In this document: one piece after another, positions 13,329 to 24,813 of the stretch
Position numbering within the stretch: position 1 is the stretch's first letter
How the letters are laid out: each line of letters opens with the position of its first letter
Notes under the pieces: generated by a model
Told to the model about the DNA's origin: nothing
Databases searched by the model: none
What the model saw: only the letters and a program-made list of their open reading frames with translations
Assembly: GCF_051020985.1 (NCBI RefSeq)
Contig: NC_135010.1
Location: 5,826,001-5,890,000 of the forward strand
Origin: Nomia melanderi
Lineage: Eukaryota; Arthropoda; Insecta; Hymenoptera; Halictidae
DNA length: 64,000 nt
Reading direction: 5' to 3'
Program-made: the position numbers and the translations under genes

Positions 13329-13964
13329 CAGTGGAACCGCCATATTCGAAGCAACGAAAAAATCTAATTATATACATATAATTTTGAATGTCCAAATCAT
13401 TTATGAAATTGTCAAATTCAAACTATTTTAGTATTTCATTAATTTTTCTACCCATAAATGCTAATTATTAGTAATTACAATTATTAAGGAAGTAAACGTA
13501 AGATTAATTATAATATTCGGGCTTAATATATAGAAGTAATATAAGCGTATATGAAACTATTAATTAATTGTATATTCATATATTTTCCTTTTATCATGTA
13601 GGAACTTTTCTGTTTCAACAAATTTGAATACTTCCAACGTAAGTGATCAATTTTACGTTGTTCTTTATCAGTGTATCCAATTCGTATCCAGATTTTTAGT
13701 TATTGAATTACTATATTTACATTGCTAATAACTTTAGTGAAATTGTTTTTACTATTATCGAGAAGAATTCATCAAAATATAATTCAGGGAATGAAAAGAA
13801 ATAACGAAAAAAGAAATACCGAGAAATATTCAAAAGTGCACGCCAAATTTCAAAACATTCATTGTTAAATCATTTATTAAATAATCATCCAATTGTGATA
13901 ATGAAAGAAAGTTTATTTAAGAAACATTTTGTTTCAATCAAAAGAGATAATGGAGGTTCCACTG
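13329..13964. mobile_element. Pogo/Tigger-like MITE
   Basis: A 636-bp interval bounded by CAGTGGAACCGCCAT at the left and ATGGAGGTTCCACTG at the right, with TA on each side (13327-13328 and 13965-13966). CAGTGGAACC-type inverted termini with TA duplications are typical of the pogo/Tigger branch of Tc1-mariner. No transposase frame was seen. Confidence 0.65.
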
Positions 13965-16900
13965 TAAAATGAAGTCACCGCACGAAGTTATATAAAGAAA
14001 TGGTAAATAAATATATCCATAAGGTTTCTTTCGGTGAAATATGTGGCGTCCAAAGGAAAATTTTCTCGAGCAAAAAACACAGAGATGTCGCGGAAAAATG
14101 AAGAAATTATTTTTCTTGAGACGGTTGAATAATTTCCAAGATGCCCCGAGGAATCGACAGGAAACGAACATCGACAATGTATTTCCCTAAAACCATAAAT
14201 TTAAGAATAAATCGATTCGAAGGGAAGCAAACGTTCCGTTGTGTCAATTCACGGAAGATTTCCCTCACGAGAAATCTCTTGTTGGATCTATGATGCAAAC
14301 TCGAATGCGAAATAACGAGCCCGTGTGGCGACGAACAGAGTTTCGTACTCGCGATTGGACGCCTAATATAAAACAGTATTGAAACACTGCGAAGAATATT
14401 TTAAAAACTACGATTAAGTGTTAACGACGATTAAAAAAAAAACTGTACGATCGAGTGTTTAACAAGTAATCCAATTAAATAATTTACCGTTGTGTCATAT
14501 CGAGTACCGCTTCATCCACGGAAGCGAATCTCAATATTTTATAGAGTAGTTCGCGAAACGTCTCAGCGTATAGTATGCATCGTTTTTATTCAATTTATAA
14601 TCTATTAAAGTAACGCAAAGGTTTCTTAAAATCGTTTTATAAAAGAAAAACACATTTAAACTTCTATCAACTTTAACTTTCCACAAAATATATTCGTTTT
14701 AATAAAATTATTAAGACTATCGAATACATTGTTTTGTAGATTGATATTTATTAATTTCATACTGGGTGAACTTTGTTGTAACCACGAACAAACATTCTTT
14801 TCAAACTTGTTAATTATTTTCGTGAAAAAAATTGAGTGTTTTTCTGCGAAGCTTCAGGAACGTAGCTAGCAACGATGTAGGGAATGTTATTAATAATGCA
14901 GATTGAAGTGAAAAGATTTTTTCAATTTACATCAGGGCGATTTACATATCTTCTGGAGTTTTTAATGGTTCTGGAAATAAAGTATACAAAGGAAGAAAGG
15001 TTCTGGAATTGAAATTTCCGTGATCTTTCCTCTCGCTTGGAATAATCTTGATTATTTGCAGACGACTTGCCTGCCGAGTTTTCTCCTTGGAAACGTTTTC
15101 TCGCATTGGATCCTTGTTAGGAGGAATTCCGGTCACGTAATCTCGGCACTTTGTCTTTCTGCCGTTTCGTCCGCGAAAATTGATTTCGGCTAATATCGTA
15201 ACGACATTTTGCTTTTAGCTTCAAATTTTAATTTTAACAGTGAATTCTCGTTCGCGATACGTGCAGCGGGTAGCCTCAAATTAAACGAGTTTTAAATGAC
15301 ATTTCAATGGAATTGAAAGAACAAAGTGATTCCTTTTGTTCTACGAATTATAAAGAAATATTGTTCATACGAAAATTCGAAAATTATGACAGATGTGTCG
15401 TGATTTTAATTTTAACAAAATTTGATTTGAACGGTATTGTAAAAGTAATTATATAATAGAACATTAAGATAAAGAATCAACGAAAATAATAAAGGATGCA
15501 TTAATAAAGAAAAAGGAAAATTATACTTTTGTTCAAAAAATATTGATGTTATTATATTGATAAATTATATCATAATCTAACATTTATAAAGAAAACATGC
15601 TGATCGTTTCCTGATCATAAAGATATCCTTCAATAATTTCATAATCGTCCATTGAATGATTATTAATGTTAAAACATTATTTTTACTATACGCAATGATG
15701 AAACACATTAACATACTTTAATCGTTTAATTTAAGGTTACCCTGTAAAAAGAGACAACTCTGTACTTTAAACATATTTTCCAAATAATTTCATCTTATCA
15801 ATCTCGTGATAATCCCATTTATTATAAAACATGGGCCTGTTAAATTTATCTATCACACCACGAATTAGTAATGTAATTTTATTGCTGGTCTATTATATAC
15901 AGAATGTAAAGTTTATATGGACCTATACAGTGTATAGTGTACGCAAAGAACGAAGAATATTTGCAAACATTAAACGGCGATTAATTAACAATGAATTTCT
16001 ATTTTTCCTTTAGTCCATTGTTATTATTCATGTGAAAGAACAAATCACAATGGGAACTCTATTTTCGAGGAAACTAACGAAAGGTGACGGTATATAATGT
16101 AATCGTGAATTCATTGGTAATTAATCGTGAATTATTTATAAGCACCGTCTTTCCGGCCTTTTCAACAATTCTTCCATTCCAAGGAATGGGAAACGAATGT
16201 TTTTGTTTCTAGCGAAGAGCATGAAACATTTATTGTAAAATATTAGACGCTCTTCTAACGCTATTGTATAAAATCTTTGAAATTTATCTAAGCTAGGCTT
16301 AACTGTAAGTGATTAGAAGGTTCTCTATCGAATTGATCCATTAAGAAATAAGTGTTGTTACTTTAAGCGCCGACTCAAGGGACCGTATCAAATCCGAATA
16401 AACTTCTTGTGTAAAATAAGTTCATCAAGTGTTTTATTCGATGCACCCTGTAGACATTCGAGATGCAACGTATTTCGAATCGACATTAATTCATTTTGAA
16501 AATATCGGAACTTCATATTTATTATAGTGATGCCTCCTTCAGATCTTAAAAGAATATAAAAATTGTGTTATAACTGTATTATTACCTGTCTTTTATTTTA
16601 TATTTCAATATTTTTCTTCACATTTTCACAAAAATTAACAATTTATTCTATGAAAAATAAAATATTGTTTTAATAAATCACTCTGTTACAGTCCGATACG
16701 AAAATGTCAGCATAAATACTCTTACAAAACTCATTTTCCGACGTATTTTTTAAAGATGTATCGACGACTATAAACACAATACCGTTGCAATTCGGCTCTT
16801 TAAACACACGTGTATGTAGAATGGGAATTCCTGAAATAAATATTCATGAAGACAAGTAATAAGTAATATTTCTCATCGATAATGCTCTATCCTTTCTTCC

Positions 16901-17228
16901 TTTCAATCATTTCCTTAAACCACGGAATGTTACTTACAATTTGTTAAATAACCTCCATTGACAGTAATGTTCAACAGTACGGATCTACGGAAAATTCAAT
17001 AATATATACGTGCACATATAACGTTTAAATATTATTATTCGCCAACTTTGTCATAGCTATAAGCAAATGAAAATCAATAGAATGTTCAAGGATATTAAAA
17101 ATAAATCATCTGAAGACTATTTATACATGTTTTTATTATTAATTATAAATATTCTTCCAAGAAAATATTAATCAACTATAAATATTAAGTACTTACATAT
17201 TATACGGACTATCTTTGTCTTTAAGAAA

Positions 17229-17522
17229 TAAAATAATTGCAAACTTTTCTTTCCCGTAGATTATCTTGAGAACGGTAATAGATAGCGAAAGAGAGTTCAA
17301 ACAAAAATTATATTGTTCTGTCACGTTTACAAGATTGCTAAATAAAATTTTACAAAAAGGTTGGTGGTAGTGGTATTTTGAAAAATTTTGACTTTTTGCA
17401 AAACTTTATTTAGCAATCTTATAGGCGTAACAGAACAATGTACTTTTTGTTTAAACTTTCTTTCGCTATCTCTTACCGCTCTCAAGATAATCCACGGAAA
17501 AGACAACTTTGAATTTTTCCAA
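17229..17522. repeat. Long near-perfect inverted repeat
   Basis: The left arm (about 17231-17360) contains ATTATCTTGAGAACGGTAAT and CAAGATTGCTAAATAAAATT. The right arm (about 17388-17522) carries their reverse complements with roughly 10-15% mismatch. Arms are about 130 bp and the loop about 30 bp. The open frame at 17388-17618 arises from this repeat and is not a gene. A partial copy lies at 54567-54850. Confidence 0.75.
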
Positions 17523-17632
17523 GGGGTGGTTTCATCTCTTCAAAGTAAAATTCAACCCGAGAAAAGAATTGCAATGTACTACGCTCGACTTACTCTATTT
17601 ATACACAAAGTTTCATAATTTTTTGAATTTCC
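17523..17632. repeat. Repeat shared with 54567-54675
   Basis: The stretch GGGGTGGTTTCATC through TTCATAATTTTTTGAATTTC occurs in reverse complement at 54567-54675 with scattered changes. Together with the adjacent inverted repeat it forms the body of an interspersed element whose ends were not found. Confidence 0.6.
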
Positions 17633-17682
17633 GTATTCGATAACCACCCTTGTAAGTAAACACAAATCAGTATATTTATATA

Positions 17683-18052
17683 CAGTCAAACCTCTTATTG
17701 TGCGGTCCTTTTCTATGCGATTTTTTTTGTGCGATTTATTTTTGCGATTTTTTTTAATGCGATATATGAATTCCAACGGTGTTGTTGTTGTTTTTTAAGT
17801 GACGAAAGCGACTTTGAATCAGTTCATCACAAGAAGATACGCATTTTAGACTACGAGTAGCAGTGAATTATGTGCATTGTGAAAATTTTTCCATATATGA
17901 GAAACTAAATTTCTTTTAAATGATTCGATGTGTAATTTAATTATTTATTTTGTTTGAAAGCACTTTCTCACTGTTTCGTAAATTTCTGAACATTTTTTTG
18001 TGCGGTTTCTTTTATGCGGTCCTTATCTACCGCACAAAAGCAGGTTTGACTG
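17683..18052. mobile_element. Pogo/Tigger-like MITE, 370 bp
   Basis: The ends are CAGTCAAACCTCTTATTGTG and CAAAAGCAGGTTTGACTG, inverted copies with a small internal difference. TA lies on both sides (17681-17682, 18053-18054). Inside both ends are further GCGGTCC / TGCGATT words. Tigger/pogo elements typically begin CAG...ACCTC. The element ends 31 bp before a glycine-rich coding remnant. Confidence 0.8.
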
Positions 18053-18083
18053 TATAGATAAATATATTTACTTACTTGAATAA

Positions 18084-18239
18084 CAAGGAAGCGGAGAACA
18101 AGGAGGACAACAAGGTTTTGGTGCTGGTGGACATTTTGGAAGCGGGGGTGCAGGTAAGGGACCAACACAACAAGGAACAGGTGGCTTGGGTGGCGGACAC
18201 GGGGGTGGCGGGCAACAAGGGGCTGGTGGAGGAATGTAA
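18084..18239 (+). pseudogene. Glycine/glutamine-rich coding remnant
   Basis: In one frame this reads a 51-residue low-complexity peptide rich in Gly and Gln (patterns such as GGQQGFGAGG and GGGHGGGGQQGAGGG) ending at TAA 18237-18239. The composition resembles insect glycine-rich secreted, silk or cuticle proteins. A stop codon lies directly before the first Gln, so an upstream exon would be needed. The sequence just upstream is the MITE ending at 18052, with only a weak possible acceptor (AACAAG). A consensus-like donor, CAG|GTAAGG, sits inside at 18150-18158. It may be the terminal exon of an unrecognised gene, or a fragment cut off by the transposon. No signal peptide was found nearby. Confidence 0.35.
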
Positions 18240-18332
18240 GGAGGTAACTCTTCAATTCTCGGTGGCAGTAGCGTAGTACGCGTGGGCAGTGGCGGTACCT
18301 TTGAACATTGACTATAAGAAATGCAACATCCA

Positions 18333-18712
18333 TTAACACGTTGACTGCTACGAAAACCTTCAGAGTTTTATGCACCACTTATTCTTTTGTAGCAAAGATG
18401 AAGAGGAACAGTTACTTAGTATTTGGTATCGCAATGCTTACGTTACACTGTTATACTATGAAATATTTCCATTCGACATTAGTTATCTGGCAAATTATAA
18501 TTATTGTCAAGTAATTTGGAAGCTCCGGTCATCGGTGACTGAAGCTTCCGAATTGCTTGAAAACAATTACAATACAAAAAAAGGTTGAATAAAAATATTA
18601 GTGACTTAAACATCTAGATAATAGTGTGATGTAAGAACTGTGCAACCAAGTCATTAATAATTAATTTTAATACCATTCATCTTTGCTATAGTATTTGTTA
18701 TAGTATTCTTTA
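18333..18712. repeat. TTAACACGTTGAC-family inverted-repeat element
   Basis: It starts TTAACACGTTGACTGCTACG. The left half (18333-18525) is mirrored by the right half (18540-18712): compare AACAATTACAATAC, ATAATAGTGTGATGTAAG and TTCATCTTTGCTATAG with their reverse complements on the left. Related single-arm copies are at 46692-46927 (+), 59730-59951 (-) and 11330-11530. Confidence 0.6.
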
Positions 18713-19490
18713 TCTATTATCACAATAGGCTGATCCTATTCGTAGGTTCAGATAATTAGATAATAAAAAAATAAATAAAGGAAAATATTCCTGATGTTCT
18801 GAAGGGTAGAGTGTTCGATACTCAACACTTGAAATGTTCGATTAACCCTATAAAAAATCTCAACCTTTGTTGAAAATTATATTAAAATCAAACGCACCAA
18901 CATTCAATGGCACAAATCAAATATTTCAGTTCTTCCATGTCGTTCCAACACGATATTTTCTTGTTGGGATTACCGTAATTCATTTTGATTTTTGATAAAT
19001 ATTCTGTTTATTAGTAATTGAATAATCTTTTTATAAATTTTATTTTATTTCATTGCATAAGTTAATTTTGAATATTATTGGAAGAATAAAAATATGATAA
19101 ACAACGTATGATTTGGAGATGTGAAACATTATCGAATCGCGAACATCATTGAAAAATATTTATTCACTAGAAAAATCATAGGTAATATTTTTCATAATTG
19201 GCAATCTTATTTTATATTCAAGTTACATAAACCGTAATTCATGACAATTATAATTAATCATTCTTTTGTTTTTAGTGTCGTAATTCATAACTGTTGTTTA
19301 ATGGTATCTTCTACGTCTGTTATAACATTTGTCAAATTATTTCATAATTTTCCGCTGATTAATGTCAATAATTTAATCATATTAATTTGTTAAATAATTT
19401 TACTTTCTACTTAACTTTGTTAGTAATTCGACTATGGAATAATGAAGTCTTTGAATATACCAATATAATTCTGTCAAATCTGCGGTGCAA

Positions 19491-20009
19491 ATGCCGCAAA
19501 AAGAAGGTCGTTATCAAAGACTTATGTTAAAAATAGCTTGTCTTTTACCGAAAAGATTTCGTGCTCTTTTTTTACATCCTGCAGGTTAAGTAATAGTTTC
19601 GATAAATGACGCTTTTAATTATAATTCATCATAAAATATAATTTATTATTAATAACACATTTATTAATCCAGGTCCAACGACTGTATTTTTTTGGGCCCC
19701 AACTTTCAAATGGGGCCTAGTGGCAGCCGGAATAGGGGACCTTACACGTCCTCCAAACGCAATTTCATTAAGTCAAACGGCTAGTCTTATGATAACGGGT
19801 GCTATATGGTCCAGGTATTATACAAAAATAATTCTGTATTACCCATAACAATTTCTCATTAACGTATAAACTAATTATTCAACAGGTACTCATTAATAAT
19901 TACACCAAAGAATTATAACTTATTTTGCGTAAACGCCTTTACCTGTTTGACGGGATCATACAATTTTGTAAGAGCTGTCTTATATCAAATAAAGCAAAGC
20001 TCGAAATAA
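19491..20009 (+). CDS. Mpc2: Mitochondrial pyruvate carrier 2
   Basis: Three exons, 19491-19584, 19673-19814 and 19886-20009, join to 119 residues with stop TAA. The protein carries the MPC family signature HPAGPTTVFFWAPTFKWGLV (about residues 30-49). This is followed by GIGDLTRPP, a second hydrophobic stretch with IWSRYSLIITPKN, and a third hydrophobic segment near the C terminus. Human MPC2 is 127 residues, so the length is normal. MPC2 pairs with MPC1 in the inner mitochondrial membrane to import pyruvate into the matrix. Splice sites are GT-AG and all junctions keep frame. The ATG at 19491 was chosen because it opens a typical short N terminus (MPQKEGRYQRLM). A second ATG in the same frame is 11 codons downstream. 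The gene ends 77 bp from the end of PPWD1 on the opposite strand. Confidence 0.93.
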
Positions 20010-20071
20010 TATTAAAAGAAGTGGTGAGTGAATATCACAAAGACGAAAATTTATGAAAATATATTACATGT

Positions 20072-20077
20072 TTTATT
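20072..20077 (-). terminator. PPWD1 polyadenylation signal
   Basis: AATAAA on the minus strand, 10 nt past the PPWD1 stop codon. Because MPC2 ends at 20009 on the other strand, the two 3' untranslated regions very probably overlap. Confidence 0.55.
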
Positions 20078-20086
20078 GTAGAATTA

Positions 20087-22698
20087 TTATTTTACACTAA
20101 CACTGACTATTCGAATGTCGTCATAGGGTTTATCAGTTTTCGGGTTTGTTTTAACTTGACTGATATTTTGTACAACCTCCATCCCTTTTACTATTCTGCC
20201 AAATACGGTATGTTTATTGTCCAACCATGGCTAAAAGAATTAATAAAATAATTATCGCTTAACGTTGACTTATTCTTAGGTTAATAACGAATGATATACA
20301 ACTTACAGTTGGTGTTAAAGTAATAAAAAACTGGCTGCCGTTCGTATTTGCCCCTGCATTTGCCATGCTTAAAGTGTATGGTCTGTCGTGCTTTAAATGA
20401 GATCTAAATTCATCTTCAAATTCGCCACCCCATATACTCTCTCCACCCGTACCAGTCCCAGTAGGGTCGCCGGTTTGAATCATGAATCCTTTAATTACTC
20501 TATGGAATATATGTCCATTATAGTAACCATTCTTTGAGTGCACGCAGAAATTCTCTACTGTCTTTGGAACATCTTTGCCAAAGAGATTCACGTGAATATC
20601 CCCTAGTGTTGTATGAATAACAGCAGTGTCGAAAATCTTCTGCATATTGGTCGCTTCTGTAGAAGATATAATATCTTCTTTCGACGGTCTTTCGTTGAAA
20701 ACATCTCTGTCACATTCTTGACTTTTCGTATCCTCCGGTTCCCGTCTGGTGAACATGTAAAATCTATTTTTTTTATGAGCTGTGCAGAAAAGAGTAGGAT
20801 CAGGACGGTTCAATTCCAATGTTGGATTCTCCGAGGCTTCCATTTCTACAGTCACAGCGGCTGTTGTTTTCCTTGCCTTTCCCTTTGTATTTGAAACGCA
20901 TATCAAAATTATTATAAATTCTATCGTAACCGTCTGTAAATGTTGTGCAAATATTTATATAAATACCTGGAACAGGGCAAGTTGCATAGGACGAATATTT
21001 TCAGGTTTCCCCATGATTCTAACACATCGATTTGTATACAAGTTCACAATTTTTATACCTAACATTGTGCTATATAAGATCATATAACCAGATTCATCGA
21101 ACACTATATTACCCAAATTCGTTTCTGTTTTATCCAATTCCCTTTCAACTGCCATTCTGAAAGTTGTATGACCATATAAAAAACTCATGTTATACAACTG
21201 TTTTTTACAATAAATTATCTTTTTTAGCAAGCATACCTTCGACCAAATTCCATATTTGGTAGCTGTTGTGTCATTTGCTGTAACTCTGTAAACCTTTGCA
21301 GTGTTTCATCGAATACCCTATACAGTTTTCCTGTACGAAAATTAAAGACTCTGACTTTCCTATCCCCACTGAGAGAAGCAAACTTTTTGCCATCTGGCGA
21401 TACTGCTAAACCACATGGGTAAGTCTTATTTTTTGCAAATTCGAACAAGTCCGTGTCCAACTTTGACTCAAATGTAACACATTTAGGAAACTTATATTCC
21501 ATTTTTGGTCCTGTCCAATATTCCAAAATGCCTGCTTTATCCACGGAAATACATGTTTCATAAACAGGATTATACTGTAAATAATGAAAACATATAATAA
21601 AACTGTTACATAAAATACATAAAAAACACTATTTATGTTTATCTTTCTTACTTTCATAGCGACAACAGGCTTAGTGTGTAGTCTTTCAAAAACATGTAAT
21701 GGTATTCCAGTTCCTTGTCCATCATAAACAAAAATTTTATTTGATTCTTGAGCTGAAACTGCTAAAGCAGATATCGCATCCCCAGGTGAATAAATCCATT
21801 CACAAGAGAGAGGTACAAAGTCCAATTTGATCATATTAATCATATCTTAAACAAAGTTTTCGATAATTAAATAACTGTACAATTAGAGAATCAATTAGAG
21901 ACTCATAAACATTACTTTTGTGCTAAAGAATATTTACCAAAATTGATAACATCAAAAATCTTTATTGTTTTATCTAAACTAATTGTACACGCATGAACAC
22001 CATTACAACTAGCTGCCATTGATTGAACAGCCATTAAATGGGCTCGGAAATGTTTCACAAATTCAATAAGTTCTTCCTGTTTCTTCCAAAATTTAACATG
22101 TCCATCACAACTAGCTGTTATCACAAAATTAGATCTGTACAAATATGTGAAAATAAATGTAATTGTTGTATAATCTATACATATATATAATAAATATGTA
22201 TAATCATAATATACTAACTTTGTGACTAAAATATGAGTAATTACATCCCTGTGCATGTAAGATTTCTCATAACATTCGCAATATGGTAAATTCTCTATAT
22301 AAACTTGTTCATACTCCAGTACTGCAAAATATGGTAATCAACATTGTTATTAATCTTCATTAAGGCACAAAAGTTCAAGTGCAAAATTTTCAATTATGTT
22401 CATCAAAAGGACATAGTATAACCTTAAGTATTCTCTTTAAATACAGGCTGAATGAAAATTCATAATTGTAAACGAAAATAATACAACAGTTTGTTACTAA
22501 GTACAAAATGAAAAACATAGTGATGAAAAAATTATTTTTATTCAAAATATTTATGCAAAATATTACAATTTGTATAATAAATATAAATTATACATCAGAA
22601 CCTTTCTGTTTCTTTGGAGGTGCAGCTTCTGAAGGTAATGGTCCAACCCAATCATCCTCATTGTCGCTTTCAGCATGTTCTCTTTTGGAACTTGACAT
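20087..22698 (-). CDS. PPWD1: Peptidylprolyl isomerase domain and WD repeat protein 1
   Basis: Eight exons, in transcript order: 22698-22602, 22321-22219, 22134-21938, 21845-21652, 21574-21237, 21156-20967, 20882-20307 and 20230-20087. They give 612 residues, against 646 in human. A short acidic/basic leader is followed by a WD40 propeller. Diagnostic stretches are YMHRDVITHI, ITASCDGHVKFW, EYWTGP and SPDGKKFASLSGDRKVRVF. A linker then leads to a C-terminal cyclophilin domain (about residues 458-612). Active-site residues of cyclophilins are present: FHR, GFMIQTGD, ANAGANTNGSQFF and the WLDNKH tryptophan and histidine, so isomerase activity is expected. In other animals PPWD1 is a nuclear, spliceosome-associated protein. 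The seventh exon uses an AAG acceptor and the first a GTTCTG donor; both are supported by the continuous match to the family. The gene is head-to-head with san (976 bp between starts) and tail-to-tail with Mpc2. Confidence 0.95.
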
Positions 22699-23673
22699 TA
22701 TCACAAGAAAAAAAGATAAAATTTAATGAAAATATTAAAAGATTTATTTGTAACTGACATTTGCGTGAACACCACTGAACGCCACTCGCGCCAACGTAGA
22801 CCAAACGCAAACCAATCGCTGATTACGATTGTATAGTATTTACATGCTTATCTATCTGTTAAAATTATAACATAAAAAAGTACCGGCATACTTTTTACTA
22901 AATATCATGTCTGTTAAAAATATCAATTAATATGTACATATAAATTTCCTATAATAATAACAATATGTAATTATGCTTATGTATGTAGTTTTCTTAAACT
23001 CATTGTATTTTAGAATTTCAAATTTAAAACTAATAATGAATGATATAATTCATGTTACAATCCAATTATTACTTCTTTGTGCATATAGAGTTATAATAGT
23101 GATGAATATTGACTATGTTATTTATATTATTTTAATACATTTTATCATTAAACAATATTTAATAGTTAATATATGTATATAATGATATAATAATATATCT
23201 GTAGAGAATTTTAGCGACTAAATTATTACAAATTTAATTTTTTTTGTATAATTTATTAAAATAATCAATTCAGAAAATATCTTTCTTATAAATATTTTTC
23301 TACTCGAATAAAACTTTTTTGGTAAAACTATTATAACATAAATATAAGAATATTTATTGCTGATTTTATTTGTTTATTTTTGCTAATAAAGTATATTCCT
23401 TTTATTATTGTAATTATAATACATTTATTATTATCAAATACCAATCGGTTACGTATTCTTAAACCTATCAAAATTTGAAGTAACAAGGCATATTTAACCT
23501 ATCGTATTTAGTATATAATAAGATTCTGGTGCGATACGAATAAAGCGGCACAATTTTAGTGCAACATCGATAAAATATTATTTGTTAATACTTTTTCTTG
23601 TAATACTATTAGTGTAAAAATTTGTTGATATTGTTTATTTTAGAATCCTTAGAAATCTCTGGTACTTCCTAAT
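22699..23673. promoter_or_regulatory. Shared intergenic region of PPWD1 and san
   Basis: This 975-bp interval separates the divergent start codons of PPWD1 (-) and san (+). The part next to PPWD1 (about 22770-22820) is locally GC-richer than the very AT-rich remainder. It therefore probably contains both promoters. No TATA box or named factor site could be assigned with confidence. Confidence 0.4.
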
Positions 23674-24813
23674 ATGACTAGGTAAGTTTCAAACAACTGT
23701 AAGGTTATATTTTTGCTTTATAAACTGAATGATTCTAAACATTCATTATTTATTTTATATAATACTATATAATTTGTAATACTGCATGTTAATTTTACTC
23801 CATTTATAATTCACAAAAATTGATAGTAATTTAAAGTTTTAAATATTTCGACTTTCAAGGGCACATTTCCTTGAAAACGTGTAATTTTAAATTGAGGGAA
23901 AAGATTATAGAATAAAATTTCTAACACAATTATTTATTTAATGTTGTATTTTATTTTATAAAACATGTTTAGGTATGATTTGCATACAGTTTTCATATTT
24001 CAAAGGTTTTAAAAGTTTTGTAAAACAAAACTGAAATTAATAATTTCAGTATTATAAAATTTTAAATTACTTAAACACCTACTGCAATGATATTAATTGT
24101 GATTAAGTATAATATGTATATTTCATTTTTAATGAAACTTAATTTTTTAATTATAGATCAAAGATAGAGTTAGGAGATGTAACCCCACACAACATAAAAC
24201 AGCTAAAACTTCTTAATCAAGTGGTATTTCCTGTCTCGTATAATGAGAAATTTTACAAAGATGTGTTAGAAGCTGGAGAATTAGCGAAACTGGCATATTA
24301 TAATGACATAGTGGTATGTTATTTAATTTTTATGACATATTCATTAAAAATATACTTGACTAATTATATTCTTTAAATTAGGTTGGAGCAGTTTGTTGTC
24401 GAGTAGATACCTCAGAAAATTCTAGGCGTTTATATATTATGACGTTGGGATGCCTTTATCCCTATAGAAGATTAGGAATTGGTACTGTAATGGTACAACA
24501 TGTTTTAAACTATGTCAACAAAGACGGCAATTTTGATTCAATCTTTCTGTAAGTATTTAAAAACTGGAATTCAGGATTACTGTAACGTTATAATGAATAC
24601 TGCAAATCTTATATTCTGAGTTTTATTTGTAGTCATGTTCAAATAAGCAATGAAGGAGCTATTGATTTTTATAAGAAATTTGGATTTGAAATAGTAGAGA
24701 CGAAGGAACACTATTATAAGAGAATAGAACCTGCAGATGCACATGTACTACAAAAAACATTACGTCCTAGAATAAATAAAGAACAAACAAATATTCAACA
24801 AGTCAATCAATAA
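23674..24813 (+). CDS. san: N-alpha-acetyltransferase 50 (separation anxiety)
   Basis: Four exons, 23674-23681, 24157-24313, 24382-24548 and 24633-24813, encode 170 residues; human NAA50 has 169. The GNAT acetyl-CoA loop is RRLGIG (residues 84-89, preceded by Y83). The substrate-pocket residues FPV lie at 27-29, and the catalytic pair known from NAA50 (Tyr73 and His112) is conserved at the same numbers. The C-terminal signature YYKRIEPADAHVLQKTLRP also matches. The enzyme acetylates N-terminal Met in the NatE complex with NAA15/NAA10 and is needed for sister-chromatid cohesion in flies. The first coding exon holds only eight bases (ATGACTAG), after which the intron starts with GTAAGT. That start was accepted because it restores the expected MTRSKIELGDVTP N terminus. 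Confidence 0.95.

Larger units (their letters stand above)
12460..19490. other. Gene-poor interval: RGK 3' flank, repeats, no intact gene
   Basis: After the RGK stop the sequence is AT-rich. Short open frames here have no recognisable domains and no convincing splice context. Contents are two pogo-like MITEs, two long inverted repeats and a glycine-rich remnant, all listed separately. The RGK 3' untranslated region must occupy the first part, but its polyadenylation site was not determined. Confidence 0.6.

Noticed and set aside
17968..18378. 136-codon minus-strand open frame
   Set aside because: It runs antisense through the Gly-rich remnant and into two repeats. Its His/Val/Leu-rich composition is what antisense of GGN/CAA codons gives, and no domain is seen.
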